Assembly (NCBI RefSeq): GCF_900096975.1
Contig: NZ_FMYQ01000011.1
Coordinates: 124,001 to 188,000, forward strand
Origin: Paraburkholderia lycopersici
Lineage (GTDB): Bacteria > Pseudomonadota > Gammaproteobacteria > Burkholderiales > Burkholderiaceae
Direction: 5' to 3'
DNA: 64,000 nucleotides
The position numbers and the translations under genes are program-made. Each line of letters begins with the position of its first letter. Position 1 is the stretch's first letter. The notes under the pieces are model-generated. The model ran no database searches and had not been told where the DNA came from. It was given only the letters and a program-made list of their open reading frames with translations. Of this stretch, positions 24,767 to 33,826 are shown piece after piece.

Positions 24767-25744
24767 ATGACGAAAATCGCCGGAAAGCGCGATGCCGAAG
24801 ACAGCCTGGCGATCCGCGCGGCGTGGCTGCACTACGCCGCCGGGCAGACCCAGGCCGACGTCGCGTCCCGTCTTGGCGTGAGCAGCGTCAAGGCGCATCG
24901 GCTGATTACGCGCGCCAATCAGAGCGGTGCGATCAAGTTCACGATTGACGGCGATGTCGCCGAGTGCGTCGTGCTCGAAGCCGAACTGACGCAGCGCTAT
25001 GGACTGAGCTATTGCGAAGTGGTGCCGGATCTGCACGAAGGCGATTTGCCGTTGCGTGCGCTGGGCGTTGCGGGGGCCTATTTCCTGCAACGCGAGATCG
25101 CGGTGCGCCAGGACGGTGTGATCGGCATCGGGCACGGGCGCACGCTCGCCGCCGTGGTGGCGAATATCCCGCGCATGGACGCGGGCACGGTGCGCTTCGT
25201 GTCGCTGCTCGGCGGCGTGACGCGCAAGTACACCGCGAATCCGTATGACGTCATCCACAAGCTCGCCGATCAGACGGGCGCAGTGTCGTACGTACTGCCG
25301 CTGCCGTTTTTCGCCAATACCGCCGAGGACCGCGAAGTGCTGCTTTCGCAGCGCGGCGTGCGCGAAGTGTTCGACCTCGCGGCGCATGCGGATTTGATGG
25401 TCGTCGGCATCGGATCGGTGGACGCGGACGCGCAGCTCGTCGCGTCGCAGATGATCGAGCCCGCGGAAATCGAAGAAGTGCGCAGCAAGGGCGGCAAGGG
25501 CGAATTGCTGGGGCATTTTTTCATCGATGCTGGCGAGTCCGTCGAGACTTCGCTGGCGGCGCGCACGGTGGCCCCCGCGCTGGCCGATCTGACGAGCCGG
25601 CGCATCGTGGCCATCGCCGGCGGCACATCGAAGATCGCGGCGATCCGCGCCGTGCTGAACAGCGGCCTCCTCAGCGGCCTCATCACCGACGAGGCCACCG
25701 CGCTGGCGCTGAAGCAGGACCCTGCCGCGGCGGAGGCATCGTGA
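24767..25744 (+). CDS. eryD: SorC-family regulator of erythritol catabolism
   Basis: 325 aa. N-terminal HTH around QTQADVASRLGVSSVKAHRLITRA, then the SorC/DeoR-type sugar-binding domain with GIGHGRTLAAVV and the C-terminal AGGTSKIAAIRAVL block. EryD is the repressor of the ery operon in Brucella and rhizobia, where the effector is erythritol or a pathway intermediate. The start has a strong GGAGG six bases upstream; a longer frame from 24671 is rejected. The TGA stop overlaps the GTG of eryA. It leads the catabolic operon, whereas in Brucella eryD follows eryC. Confidence 0.9.
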   Translation: MTKIAGKRDAEDSLAIRAAWLHYAAGQTQADVASRLGVSSVKAHRLITRANQSGAIKFTIDGDVAECVVLEAELTQRYGLSYCEVVPDLHEGDLPLRALGVAGAYFLQREIAVRQDGVIGIGHGRTLAAVVANIPRMDAGTVRFVSLLGGVTRKYTANPYDVIHKLADQTGAVSYVLPLPFFANTAEDREVLLSQRGVREVFDLAAHADLMVVGIGSVDADAQLVASQMIEPAEIEEVRSKGGKGELLGHFFIDAGESVETSLAARTVAPALADLTSRRIVAIAGGTSKIAAIRAVLNSGLLSGLITDEATALALKQDPAAAEAS

Positions 25745-27348
25745 CGGGCAGCACGGCGCGAGATCTCCTGATCGGCATCGATGCCGGCACCTCGGTCATC
25801 AAGGCCGTGGCCTTCGATTTATCAGGACGACAGATCGCTGTGGCATCGTTGCCCAACCGCTACGCAACGAGGGCCGACGGCGCAGCGACCCAGTCGCTCG
25901 ACCAGACCTGGGCGGACTGCGCGCAGACCTTGCGCGATCTCGGCGCGAAGGTCGAAGACCTGGCGCGACGCACGCGCGCCCTGGCGGTCACAGGCCAGGG
26001 CGACGGCACGTGGCTCGTGGGCGCGGGCAACAAACCCGCGAGCGATGCATGGCTGTGGCTCGACGCGCGTGCCGCGAACACGGTGCGGGCGCTCCAGGAA
26101 GCGCCAGCGAGCCGCGCGCGCTTCGAGGCAACGGGCACCGGCCTCGCCGCGTGCAACCAGAGCGCGCAGATCGCGCATATGGCTGCGACGACGCCGGAAG
26201 GACTGGTGCGCGCTGAAGTCGCGCTCCACTGCAAGGACTGGCTGTATCTCAACCTTACCGGCGTGCGCGCGACCGACCCGTCGGAGGCCAGCTTTACCTA
26301 CGGCAACTTCCGCACGCGCCGCTACGACGACACGGTCATCGAGGCGCTCGGTCTGGGCGCGTGGCGCCACCTGTTGCCCGACATCATCGACGGAACCGAA
26401 CTCACGCACCCGCTGTCTGCCGAGGCAGCGGCGGCGACGGGCCTGCTGGCCGGTACGCCCGTGTGTCTCGGCTTCGTCGATATCGTGCTGACGGCGCTCG
26501 GCGCGGGCATTCACACCGCAGGCGCGGCGGGCGCGAGTTGCTCGATCGTCGGCTCGACGGGCATGCACATGCGGGCCATGCGCAACGAAAACGTGCATTT
26601 GAACGCGGAAGGCACGGGCTATGTCATCGCGCTGCCGCTGCCGGGCATGTCGGCGCAGGTGCAGTCGAACATGGCGGCCACGCTGAACGTCGACTGGGTG
26701 CTCAATCTCGCATGCGATCTGCTCACGCAGTTCGGCACGAGCCTGTCGCACAGCGAGCGGATCCATTGCATCGACGGCTGGCTGCAAACGGGCCGGCCGG
26801 GTTCGCTGTTGTATCACCCTTATATCTCCGACGCGGGCGAGCGCGGGCCGTTTGTCGAGCCCAACGCACGTGCCGACTTCATCGGATTGACGAGCGAAAG
26901 CCGGTATCCCGATCTGTTTCGCGCGGTCGTCGAAGGGCTCGGGATGGCCGCGCGCGACTGCTATACGTCGATGGGCATTCCGATGCCGGACGAGCTGCGC
27001 CTGACCGGCGGGGCGACGCGCTCGCGCGCATTGCGCGGCGTGCTCGGTGCCGTGGTCGGCGCGCCGACGCGGATCTCCACACGCGAGGAAGCGGGCGCCG
27101 CCGGTGCGGCCATGATGGCTGCGGTTGCGCTCGGCGTGTACCCGGACATGAACGCGTGCATTGCCGAATGGGTGACGCCGCTGCTCGGACAACCGGAATC
27201 CCCCGATCCGGAACTGACGCAGTTGTACGCGCAGCTTTTTCCCGCGTATCGCAAGGCGCGCGAGGCGCTGGTGCCGACGTGGGCTGAAACGGCCAGATTG
27301 CTGAAATCGCGGCATCGGCCGGACGCGCTTTCCGCAAGCCTCAACTAA
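25741..27348 (+). CDS. eryA: erythritol kinase
   Basis: 535-aa FGGY kinase: GIDAGTSVIKAVAFDLSG phosphate loop, VTGQGDGTWLV, the CKDWLYLNLTG segment and a C-terminal LTGGATRSRALRGVLG adenosine motif. It starts with GTG in a GTGA overlap with eryD. EryA phosphorylates erythritol to D-erythritol 1-phosphate (also named L-erythritol 4-phosphate). Identity is supported mainly by the eryD, eryB, eryC, tpi and rpiB neighbours. A related tetritol or pentitol substrate cannot be excluded. Confidence 0.87.
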   Translation: MTGSTARDLLIGIDAGTSVIKAVAFDLSGRQIAVASLPNRYATRADGAATQSLDQTWADCAQTLRDLGAKVEDLARRTRALAVTGQGDGTWLVGAGNKPASDAWLWLDARAANTVRALQEAPASRARFEATGTGLAACNQSAQIAHMAATTPEGLVRAEVALHCKDWLYLNLTGVRATDPSEASFTYGNFRTRRYDDTVIEALGLGAWRHLLPDIIDGTELTHPLSAEAAAATGLLAGTPVCLGFVDIVLTALGAGIHTAGAAGASCSIVGSTGMHMRAMRNENVHLNAEGTGYVIALPLPGMSAQVQSNMAATLNVDWVLNLACDLLTQFGTSLSHSERIHCIDGWLQTGRPGSLLYHPYISDAGERGPFVEPNARADFIGLTSESRYPDLFRAVVEGLGMAARDCYTSMGIPMPDELRLTGGATRSRALRGVLGAVVGAPTRISTREEAGAAGAAMMAAVALGVYPDMNACIAEWVTPLLGQPESPDPELTQLYAQLFPAYRKAREALVPTWAETARLLKSRHRPDALSASLN

Positions 27349-27369
27349 CGTCGGACATGGAACGCTGAG

Positions 27370-28878
27370 ATGAGCGAGAAGGACATGGTGGACCTGTGTG
27401 TCGTCGGCGGCGGCATCAACGGCGCAGGTATCGCGCGCGATGCGACGGGCCGCGGGCTGTCGGTGGTTCTGTGCGAGAAGGACGATCTGGCGCAGGGCAC
27501 GTCGTCGCGTTCGGGCAAGCTCGTTCATGGCGGGCTGCGTTATCTGGAGTACTACGAATTCCGGCTGGTGCGCGAGGCGCTGATCGAGCGCGAAGTGCTG
27601 CTCAATGCCGCTCCGCACATCATCTGGCCGCTGCGTTTCGTGCTGCCGCACAGTCCCGGCGATCGCCCCGCGTGGCTCGTGCGCACGGGTCTCTTCCTGT
27701 ACGACCATCTCGGCGGCCGCAAGAAGCTGCCGGGCACGCGCTCGCTCGACCTGCGGCGCAACCCCGAAGGCGCGCCGATCAGGGACGAGTACCGCAAAGG
27801 CTTCGAGTACTCCGACTGCTGGGTCGACGACGCGCGCCTCGTGGTGCTCAACGCGGTGGACGCCGCGCGGCGCGGCGCCGAAGTGCTCACACGCACCGCG
27901 TGTATAGCGGCGCGGCGCGAAGGCGGAGCGTGGCGCATCGAACTTCGCGACGCGCGCAACGGCTCGACGCGCGTGGTGAATGCCCGCGCGCTGGTCAACG
28001 CGGCTGGGCCTTGGGTGTCGGATGTCATCGGGCGCGCGGGTGCGAAATCGGCGCGCAAGGTGCGGCTCGTCAAGGGCAGCCACCTCGTTACGCCGAAGTT
28101 CTGGGAAGGTCCGCATTCGTACCTCGTTCAGAACCACGACAAACGCGTAATTTTCATCAACGCATACGAGGGCGACAAGGCGCTCATCGGAACGACCGAC
28201 GTTCCCTGGGACGGTGCGCCGGAAACGGTGGCGATCACGAATGACGAGGTCGACTATCTGCTCTCCGCGGTGAACCGCTATTTCAAGCATCCATTGCGCA
28301 AACAGGACATCGTGGAGACGTTTTCGGGCGTGCGCCCGCTGTACGACGACGGCAAGGGCAATCCGTCGGCCGTGACGCGCGACTACGTGTTCGACCTCGA
28401 CGAGAGCGGCGGCGCGCCGCTCTTGAATGTCTTCGGCGGCAAGATCACGACTTTCCGCAAGCTCGCGGAGCACGCGCTGCAAAAGCTGCAACCGACCTTC
28501 CCGAAGATGGGCGCGGACTGGACCGCATCGGCGGCGCTGCCGGGCGGCGACATCGAAGGCGCAGACGTGCCGCGTTTCATGGCGAGCCTGCAGAAGCAGC
28601 ACGAATGGCTGCCGCGCGACCTGCTGCGCTATTACACGCAGACTCACGGCACGCTAACGGCACAGGTGCTCGGCGGCGCGACCTCGCTTGCCGGTCTGGG
28701 GCAGCAGTTCGGGCCGAACTTCTATGAAGCGGAGGCGCGTTATTTGATGGCTAACGAATGGGCCGAGTCCGCCGACGACATGCTCACGCGGCGCACCAAA
28801 CACGGCTTGCACATGAGCGCCGCACAAAAGGCCGCCTTCGAAGCCTGGCTCGACGGCCTCGTCAGGAAATCCGCGTAA
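27370..28878 (+). CDS. eryB: D-erythritol 1-phosphate dehydrogenase
   Basis: 502-aa GlpD-family flavoprotein. FAD fold CVVGGGINGAGIARDATGRG, the TSSRSGKLVHGGLRYLEYYEF block and the late NVFGGKITTFRKLAEHAL motif are conserved. It oxidises the EryA product to erythrulose phosphate with electrons passed to the respiratory chain. It begins 21 bp after eryA and ends 42 bp before eryC. It is of normal GlpD/EryB length, unlike the 594-aa paralogue at 21269-23053. Confidence 0.88.
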   Translation: MSEKDMVDLCVVGGGINGAGIARDATGRGLSVVLCEKDDLAQGTSSRSGKLVHGGLRYLEYYEFRLVREALIEREVLLNAAPHIIWPLRFVLPHSPGDRPAWLVRTGLFLYDHLGGRKKLPGTRSLDLRRNPEGAPIRDEYRKGFEYSDCWVDDARLVVLNAVDAARRGAEVLTRTACIAARREGGAWRIELRDARNGSTRVVNARALVNAAGPWVSDVIGRAGAKSARKVRLVKGSHLVTPKFWEGPHSYLVQNHDKRVIFINAYEGDKALIGTTDVPWDGAPETVAITNDEVDYLLSAVNRYFKHPLRKQDIVETFSGVRPLYDDGKGNPSAVTRDYVFDLDESGGAPLLNVFGGKITTFRKLAEHALQKLQPTFPKMGADWTASAALPGGDIEGADVPRFMASLQKQHEWLPRDLLRYYTQTHGTLTAQVLGGATSLAGLGQQFGPNFYEAEARYLMANEWAESADDMLTRRTKHGLHMSAAQKAAFEAWLDGLVRKSA

Positions 28879-28920
28879 GCGAGGCGGCCCGCGACGCAAC
28901 CCATACGACACGAGACAGAC

Positions 28921-29853
28921 ATGGCATTCACGCTTGCACTCAACACGAATCCGCTGGTGAACCGTTTTGCCGAGCCGGCGGATCTCATCGATGCCATAGC
29001 GCACGACATGAAAATCCGTGACGTGCAGTTGACTCACGAGTTCATCAATCCGTCGTGGCCGGCGGCAACCACACGCAGGCTGACGCGCGAGATGTGCGCG
29101 GCAATGACGCGAACCGGCGTGCGCATCACCTCGGGTATGACCGGGCCGTACGGGCGGCTGAATCATTTCGGCCATCCGGATGCCGACGTTCGACGCTATT
29201 ACGTCGACTGGTTCAAGACCTTCGCGGATATCACCGCCGATCTGGGCGGCGATGCCATCGGCACGCAGTTCGCCATCTTCACCTACAAGGATTTCGACGA
29301 CCCGGCGCGCCGTAATGCGCTGACCCAGGCCGCGATCGATTGCTGGGCCGAGGTTGCCGGGCATGCGAAGGCGGCGGGCCTGAAATACGTGTTTTGGGAA
29401 CCCATGTCGATCGGCCGCGAATTCGGCGAGACCCTTGCCGCGTGCAAGGCGCTGCAGGACAGGCTGAGTGCCGCAAACATGGCGATTCCCATGTGGATGA
29501 TGGCCGATATCGACCACGGCGACGTGACGAGCGCCAATCCCGACGACTTCGACCCGTACGCGTGGGCGCGCGCCGTGCCGCGGGTGTCGCCGATCATTCA
29601 CATCAAGCAGTCGCTGATGGACAAAGGGGGGCATCGTCCTTTCACGGCCGAGTTCAACGCGCGCGGCCGCATTCAGCCCGAGCCGTTGATCAAGGCGCTG
29701 CACGAAGGGGGCGGACGCGACAACGAGATTTGCCTCGAGCTGTCGTTCAAGGAACGCGAGCCGACCGACCGGCAAGTCGTCGAACAGATCGCCGAGTCGG
29801 TGGCGTTCTGGGCTCCGCACTTCGATTCCGGCGTGGCAGATCTGAATATATGA
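28921..29853 (+). CDS. eryC: erythrulose phosphate epimerase (sugar phosphate isomerase/epimerase)
   Basis: 310-aa TIM-barrel protein of the AP-endonuclease-2/xylose-isomerase-like superfamily. Probable metal ligands occur in the strand ends FWEPMSIGREFG, MMADIDHGDVT and HIKQS, with a final Glu in ICLELSF. In Brucella EryC epimerises D-erythrulose 1-phosphate to the L form. Position directly after eryB supports this step here. Confidence 0.86.
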   Translation: MAFTLALNTNPLVNRFAEPADLIDAIAHDMKIRDVQLTHEFINPSWPAATTRRLTREMCAAMTRTGVRITSGMTGPYGRLNHFGHPDADVRRYYVDWFKTFADITADLGGDAIGTQFAIFTYKDFDDPARRNALTQAAIDCWAEVAGHAKAAGLKYVFWEPMSIGREFGETLAACKALQDRLSAANMAIPMWMMADIDHGDVTSANPDDFDPYAWARAVPRVSPIIHIKQSLMDKGGHRPFTAEFNARGRIQPEPLIKALHEGGGRDNEICLELSFKEREPTDRQVVEQIAESVAFWAPHFDSGVADLNI

Positions 29854-29865
29854 GGAGAGCAGACG

Positions 29866-30888
29866 ATGCAGGGCGCGAGGACACAGAAGCTGATCAACGA
29901 CGGCGCCGCCGCTGTCGACGAGATGCTGGAGGGCATCATGGCCGCCCACGGCGACCTGCTGACGCGCAACGACAGCGCGCCGCGCGCCATCGTCGCGCGC
30001 AACGGTCCGCGCGACGGCAAGGTGGCGCTCGTGATCGGCGGCGGATCGGGGCATGAACCGACGTTCCTGGGCTTCGTCGGCAAGGGGCTGGCCGACGCGG
30101 CGGTGATCGGCAACGTCTTCGCGTCGCCGCCGCCGCAACCGGCCGTGGATGCCGCGCTCGCGGCGCATGGCGGCGCGGGCGTGCTGTTCATGTACGGCAA
30201 TTACGCCGGCGACGTGATGAACTTCGATATGGCTGGCGAGATGCTCGAACTCGAAGGCATCGAGGCGCGCACGGTGCTGACGACCGACGACATCGCCTCG
30301 GCGCCGCGCGAGAAGCGCGAAACGCGTCGCGGCGTGGCGGGCAACGTGTTCATCTTCAAGGCGGCGGGCGCAGCCGCCGATCTGATGATGCCGCTCGACG
30401 AAGTGGAGCGCGTCGCGCGTCATGCCAACGCGCGCACCTACACGCTGGGCGTCGCGCTCGCGCCGTGCTCGTTGCCGCAGACGCGTCGCCGCAACTTCGA
30501 GATCGCGCCGGGTGAAATGGAAATCGGCATGGGCATTCACGGCGAGCCGGGCATGCGCCGCGAGGCGCTGCGCTCCGCCGACGCCATTGCCGACGAAATC
30601 ATGGACGCGATTTTCACCGAGATGGATGCCGCAAAAGGCGATCGCGTCGCCGTGCTCGTGAATTCGCTCGGTTCCACGCCGCTCATGGAGCTGTACATCC
30701 TCAACCGTCGTGTTGCGCAGCGGCTGAAGGACGCGGGTCTCGTGGCGCATCGCACGCTGGTGGGGCCGCTTTGCACGTCGCTCGAAATGGCGGGTGCGTC
30801 GATCACGGTGATGCATCTGGACGACGAACTCGAGCGCCTCATCGATCACCCGTGCGAATGCGCGATGTTTCAGCAGAGGGCGGCATGA
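29866..30888 (+). CDS. dhaK: dihydroxyacetone-kinase-family K subunit
   Basis: 340-aa DhaK/DAK1 domain. GGGSGHEPTFLGFVG, GNYAGDVMNF and the catalytic hemiaminal-forming His225 in GIHGEPG (His218 in E. coli DhaK) are all present. A GAGGAG lies 13 nt upstream. DhaK binds a short ketose covalently and the DhaL partner supplies ATP. Brucella ery loci lack this pair, but D-erythrulose kinases of this family work in mycobacterial tetritol use, so a tetrulose is as likely a substrate as dihydroxyacetone. Confidence 0.9.
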   Translation: MQGARTQKLINDGAAAVDEMLEGIMAAHGDLLTRNDSAPRAIVARNGPRDGKVALVIGGGSGHEPTFLGFVGKGLADAAVIGNVFASPPPQPAVDAALAAHGGAGVLFMYGNYAGDVMNFDMAGEMLELEGIEARTVLTTDDIASAPREKRETRRGVAGNVFIFKAAGAAADLMMPLDEVERVARHANARTYTLGVALAPCSLPQTRRRNFEIAPGEMEIGMGIHGEPGMRREALRSADAIADEIMDAIFTEMDAAKGDRVAVLVNSLGSTPLMELYILNRRVAQRLKDAGLVAHRTLVGPLCTSLEMAGASITVMHLDDELERLIDHPCECAMFQQRAA

Positions 30889-31538
30889 CGTCCGCGCTGA
30901 CGACCGCCGACGTGGCACGCCTCTTCCGCGAGCTCGCGGACACTATCGCGCAGGCGCGGGACGAGCTCTGCCGCCTCGATGGCGTGATCGGCGACGCGGA
31001 TCACGGTATCGCGATGGAGCAGGGCTTCACCGCCGCCTCGCAAGCGATCGACGCGCTACCGGCGCAAGCCACGCTCGCGGATCAGTTGAACGCGGCGGCG
31101 AAGGGCTTCCTCAACGCGGTTGGCGCGTCGTCGGGGCCGCTTTACGCCACCGCGTTCCTACGCGCGGCGAAGGTTGCCGGCGCGCGGCACGCACTGCCGC
31201 TGAACGAGGCGCCGGGCCTGATCGTCGCCATGGCCGAAGGCATCCGCTTGCGCGGACGCGCCGGGATCGGCGAAAAAACCATGGTCGACGTCTGGGCGCC
31301 CGCCGCCGCAGCCATTGAACAAGGCATGGCGGACGGCTTGCCGGTGCGCGAGATCATGACGCGCGCGGGCGAGGCGGCAACGGCGGGCGCCGAGTCCACG
31401 ATCGCGATGGTCGCGACCAAGGGGCGCTCGTCGCGTCTCGGTGAACGAAGCGTCGGACACGTCGATCCGGGCGCCGCCTCGGCTGCGATGGTGCTCAACG
31501 TGATCGCAGAAAACTGGAGGAGACATGACGCAGATTGA
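30885..31538 (+). CDS. dhaL: dihydroxyacetone-kinase-family L subunit
   Basis: 217-aa DhaL/DAK2 domain: an all-helical barrel with the Mg-ADP ligand motif IGDADHGIAME near the N-terminus, and GASSGPLY and ATAGAESTIAM further on. Its ATG overlaps the dhaK stop (ATGA), so the subunits are made together. No dhaM phosphotransfer gene is nearby, so the pair must use ATP directly or a DhaM made elsewhere. Confidence 0.9.
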   Translation: MTSALTTADVARLFRELADTIAQARDELCRLDGVIGDADHGIAMEQGFTAASQAIDALPAQATLADQLNAAAKGFLNAVGASSGPLYATAFLRAAKVAGARHALPLNEAPGLIVAMAEGIRLRGRAGIGEKTMVDVWAPAAAAIEQGMADGLPVREIMTRAGEAATAGAESTIAMVATKGRSSRLGERSVGHVDPGAASAAMVLNVIAENWRRHDAD

Positions 31539-31589
31539 ATGTGCCGACGACCGGCAACGCCGGCGCTCCAACGCAAGGGAGGTGAGCCA

Positions 31590-32246
31590 ATGAGTGCGGT
31601 TGCTCCATCGATGAAGGGTCGCGGCCGGCGCAACGTTCGCATGGCGACCGAGATCGTGTTGCTGGCGATTTTGCTGGTTGCGATGGCGACGAGCACGAAG
31701 CTCGTGAAGATCGGCTCCGGCGCGGACTCGCAGACCCGTGAATTCGAGCCGGCGGCCTACGGGAAGACGCAATTCCCGAAGACGCGGGCGGCGATCGAAA
31801 AGCGCGCCGTCGATGCCGCCACGCTGGCTGCGGCCATCGCCAAAGATCCGGACGAGGCGGGCAAGCAGTACGGTGTGGCGGGCGGCGGCGTCGGTCCCGA
31901 GATGTCCGTGAAGTTCACGGGCGTAGCGGGCAAGGAAGACTCGGGCGTGTACGAAGTGAAAGTGCCGGGGTTGCCCGATTCGCTGGTCGTCCGCGTGCAG
32001 ACGGGGCCGGCGATCAACGGCACCGATCTGCGCGACGGCACCGGTGACATCAGCTTCGGTCAGTTCACCAACCAGATCGACTATCAGAACGCCGGCTACG
32101 CGGTCAATGCGGAAATGAAGAAAGAGGTCTTGTCGAAAATCGATACGGCCAGGCTGACCGGCAAGACCCTCTCGGTCGTCGGCGTGTTCCAGCTCGTCAA
32201 TCCGGACGGCTGGCTCGTCACTCCCGTGAAGCTGGACGTCAAATGA
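31590..32246 (+). CDS. DUF2291 periplasmic protein linked to sugar ABC transporter
   Basis: 218 aa with one N-terminal membrane anchor or uncleaved signal (residues about 19-37) and a beta-rich periplasmic domain. It fits DUF2291, a family that recurs in RbsABC-type importer operons. Conserved-looking blocks are YGKTQFPKTRA, GPAINGTDLRDGTG and INQI-like QFTNQIDYQN. The start has GGGAGG 8 nt upstream. Its stop overlaps the ATPase start. Role unknown; probably assists the transporter or binds its sugar. Confidence 0.85.
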   Translation: MSAVAPSMKGRGRRNVRMATEIVLLAILLVAMATSTKLVKIGSGADSQTREFEPAAYGKTQFPKTRAAIEKRAVDAATLAAAIAKDPDEAGKQYGVAGGGVGPEMSVKFTGVAGKEDSGVYEVKVPGLPDSLVVRVQTGPAINGTDLRDGTGDISFGQFTNQIDYQNAGYAVNAEMKKEVLSKIDTARLTGKTLSVVGVFQLVNPDGWLVTPVKLDVK

Positions 32247-33799
32247 GCACCGCAATCCCAATCACGGCACCGGCCGAAGCGAAGGGCAGCGTGTTGCTGT
32301 CCGCGCGCGACATCGTCAAGTCATACGGCGGCGTGCACGCCCTGAAGGGTGTGAACTTCGAGATCCATCGCGGCAAGGTCACGACGCTGTTCGGCGAAAA
32401 CGGCGCGGGCAAGTCCACCTTGATGAAGATCCTCTCCGGCGTGGAAAAGCCGACGTCCGGGGAGATCGAACTCGATGGCGAGCGGGTCGCCTTTGTTTCG
32501 GCGAGCGATGCGCGCGATCACGGCATCTCGATCATTCACCAGGAGTTGAGCCTCGCGCCCAATCTGAACGTGCGCGACAACATCTTCATGGGCCGGGAAT
32601 TGCGCACGCCGACGGGCGTGGACTTTGCCGGGGAGGCGCGCCAGACGCAGGCGCTGATGGCCGATCTCGAGGAAGAGATCGACCCGATGACGCTGATCCA
32701 CGACCTGCGCCTCGGCCAGCAGCAGGTGGTGGAGATCGCGCGTGCGCTCTCGGTCGATTCGCGCATCCTCATCATGGACGAGCCGACTTCCGCGCTGAGC
32801 GCCTCCGAGGTCGAGGTGCTCTTCAGGGTGATTCGCGACCTGACGAGCCGCGGGGTTTCGATCGTGTACATCTCGCATCACCTCGAGGAGGCGTTGCAGG
32901 TCACGGACTATGCCGTGGTGTTGCGCGACGGCAGGATTACCGCGACGGCCGAGAGGAAGGACATCGACCTCGGATGGATCGTGCGCAACATGGTCGGCGA
33001 GAATTTCGATCTCGGCTCGCCGCCGACGGGGTACGCGTTCGGCGAGGCGGCGCTCGACATCGACGACCTCAGCGTTGCCGGCGAATCCGGCACGGGCGCC
33101 CCGGCGGTCGATCATCTGTCGCTCAAGGTGCGCGCGGGCGAGATCGTCTGCATCTATGGATTGATGGGCGCGGGCCGCACGGAACTGCTCGAAGCGGTGG
33201 CCGGCCGCACGCGGCTTCCCGTCACGGGGGGCAGGGTGCTGCTCGAAGGCGAGGACATGGCGTCGCTGGGTATTGCCGAACGCATCGCGAAGGGCCTCGT
33301 GCTGGTGCCGGAGGATCGTCAGCGCGATGGTCTCGTGCAGACCATGAGCGTCGGCTCGAACCTGTCGCTCGCGAGCGTGCGCTCCTTCGTGAGGAGGCTG
33401 CTGATGTCGCCTGCCGCCGAGCGCGATCTCGTCGGCGAATCGATCCGCAACGTTCACGTCAAGACGGCGGGAGCGGGCGCATCGATCCGGTCGCTATCCG
33501 GTGGCAATCAGCAAAAGGTCGTGATCGGCAAGATGCTCGCAACCGGGCCGAAAGTGATCCTGCTCGACGAACCCAGCCGCGGCATCGACATCGGCGCGAA
33601 AGCGGAGGTGTTTCGCCTGCTCGCGGAGAACGCGAAGAAAGGCCTGGCCGTCGTGTATTCGACTTCGGAAGTCGGCGAGTGTCTGAGCGTCGCCCATCGC
33701 ATCGTCGTGATGCGGCGCGGCAAGATATCCGCCGAATTCGGCCCGGATGCCAACAAGGACGACATCATGGCCGCCTCGGGCGAAGCCGTTGTCGTCTGA
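32243..33799 (+). CDS. sugar ABC transporter ATP-binding protein (RbsA/MglA type)
   Basis: 518-aa double-NBD ATPase. The first domain has Walker A GENGAGKST and Walker B LIMDEPTSAL, with a degenerate signature (LRLGQQQ). The second has GLMGAGRTE, in which Arg replaces the Walker Lys, and the signature LSGGNQQK. This asymmetry is normal in the family. Equivalent to the EryE-type ATPase of rhizobial ery loci. Overlaps the DUF2291 gene by four bases. Confidence 0.93.
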   Translation: MSTAIPITAPAEAKGSVLLSARDIVKSYGGVHALKGVNFEIHRGKVTTLFGENGAGKSTLMKILSGVEKPTSGEIELDGERVAFVSASDARDHGISIIHQELSLAPNLNVRDNIFMGRELRTPTGVDFAGEARQTQALMADLEEEIDPMTLIHDLRLGQQQVVEIARALSVDSRILIMDEPTSALSASEVEVLFRVIRDLTSRGVSIVYISHHLEEALQVTDYAVVLRDGRITATAERKDIDLGWIVRNMVGENFDLGSPPTGYAFGEAALDIDDLSVAGESGTGAPAVDHLSLKVRAGEIVCIYGLMGAGRTELLEAVAGRTRLPVTGGRVLLEGEDMASLGIAERIAKGLVLVPEDRQRDGLVQTMSVGSNLSLASVRSFVRRLLMSPAAERDLVGESIRNVHVKTAGAGASIRSLSGGNQQKVVIGKMLATGPKVILLDEPSRGIDIGAKAEVFRLLAENAKKGLAVVYSTSEVGECLSVAHRIVVMRRGKISAEFGPDANKDDIMAASGEAVVV

Positions 33800-33826
33800 T
33801 CGTAGCAATGCCAGGAGACATTCAAC

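Noticed and set aside
25822..28647. Very long minus-strand frame (over 900 codons) opposite eryA and eryB
   Set aside because: It is the antisense shadow common in high-GC coding DNA; composition is Arg/His/Val-rich and the sense genes are clearly real.
28654..30918. Long minus-strand frame opposite eryC and dhaK
   Set aside because: Antisense shadow; sense genes have catalytic motifs and ribosome-binding sites.
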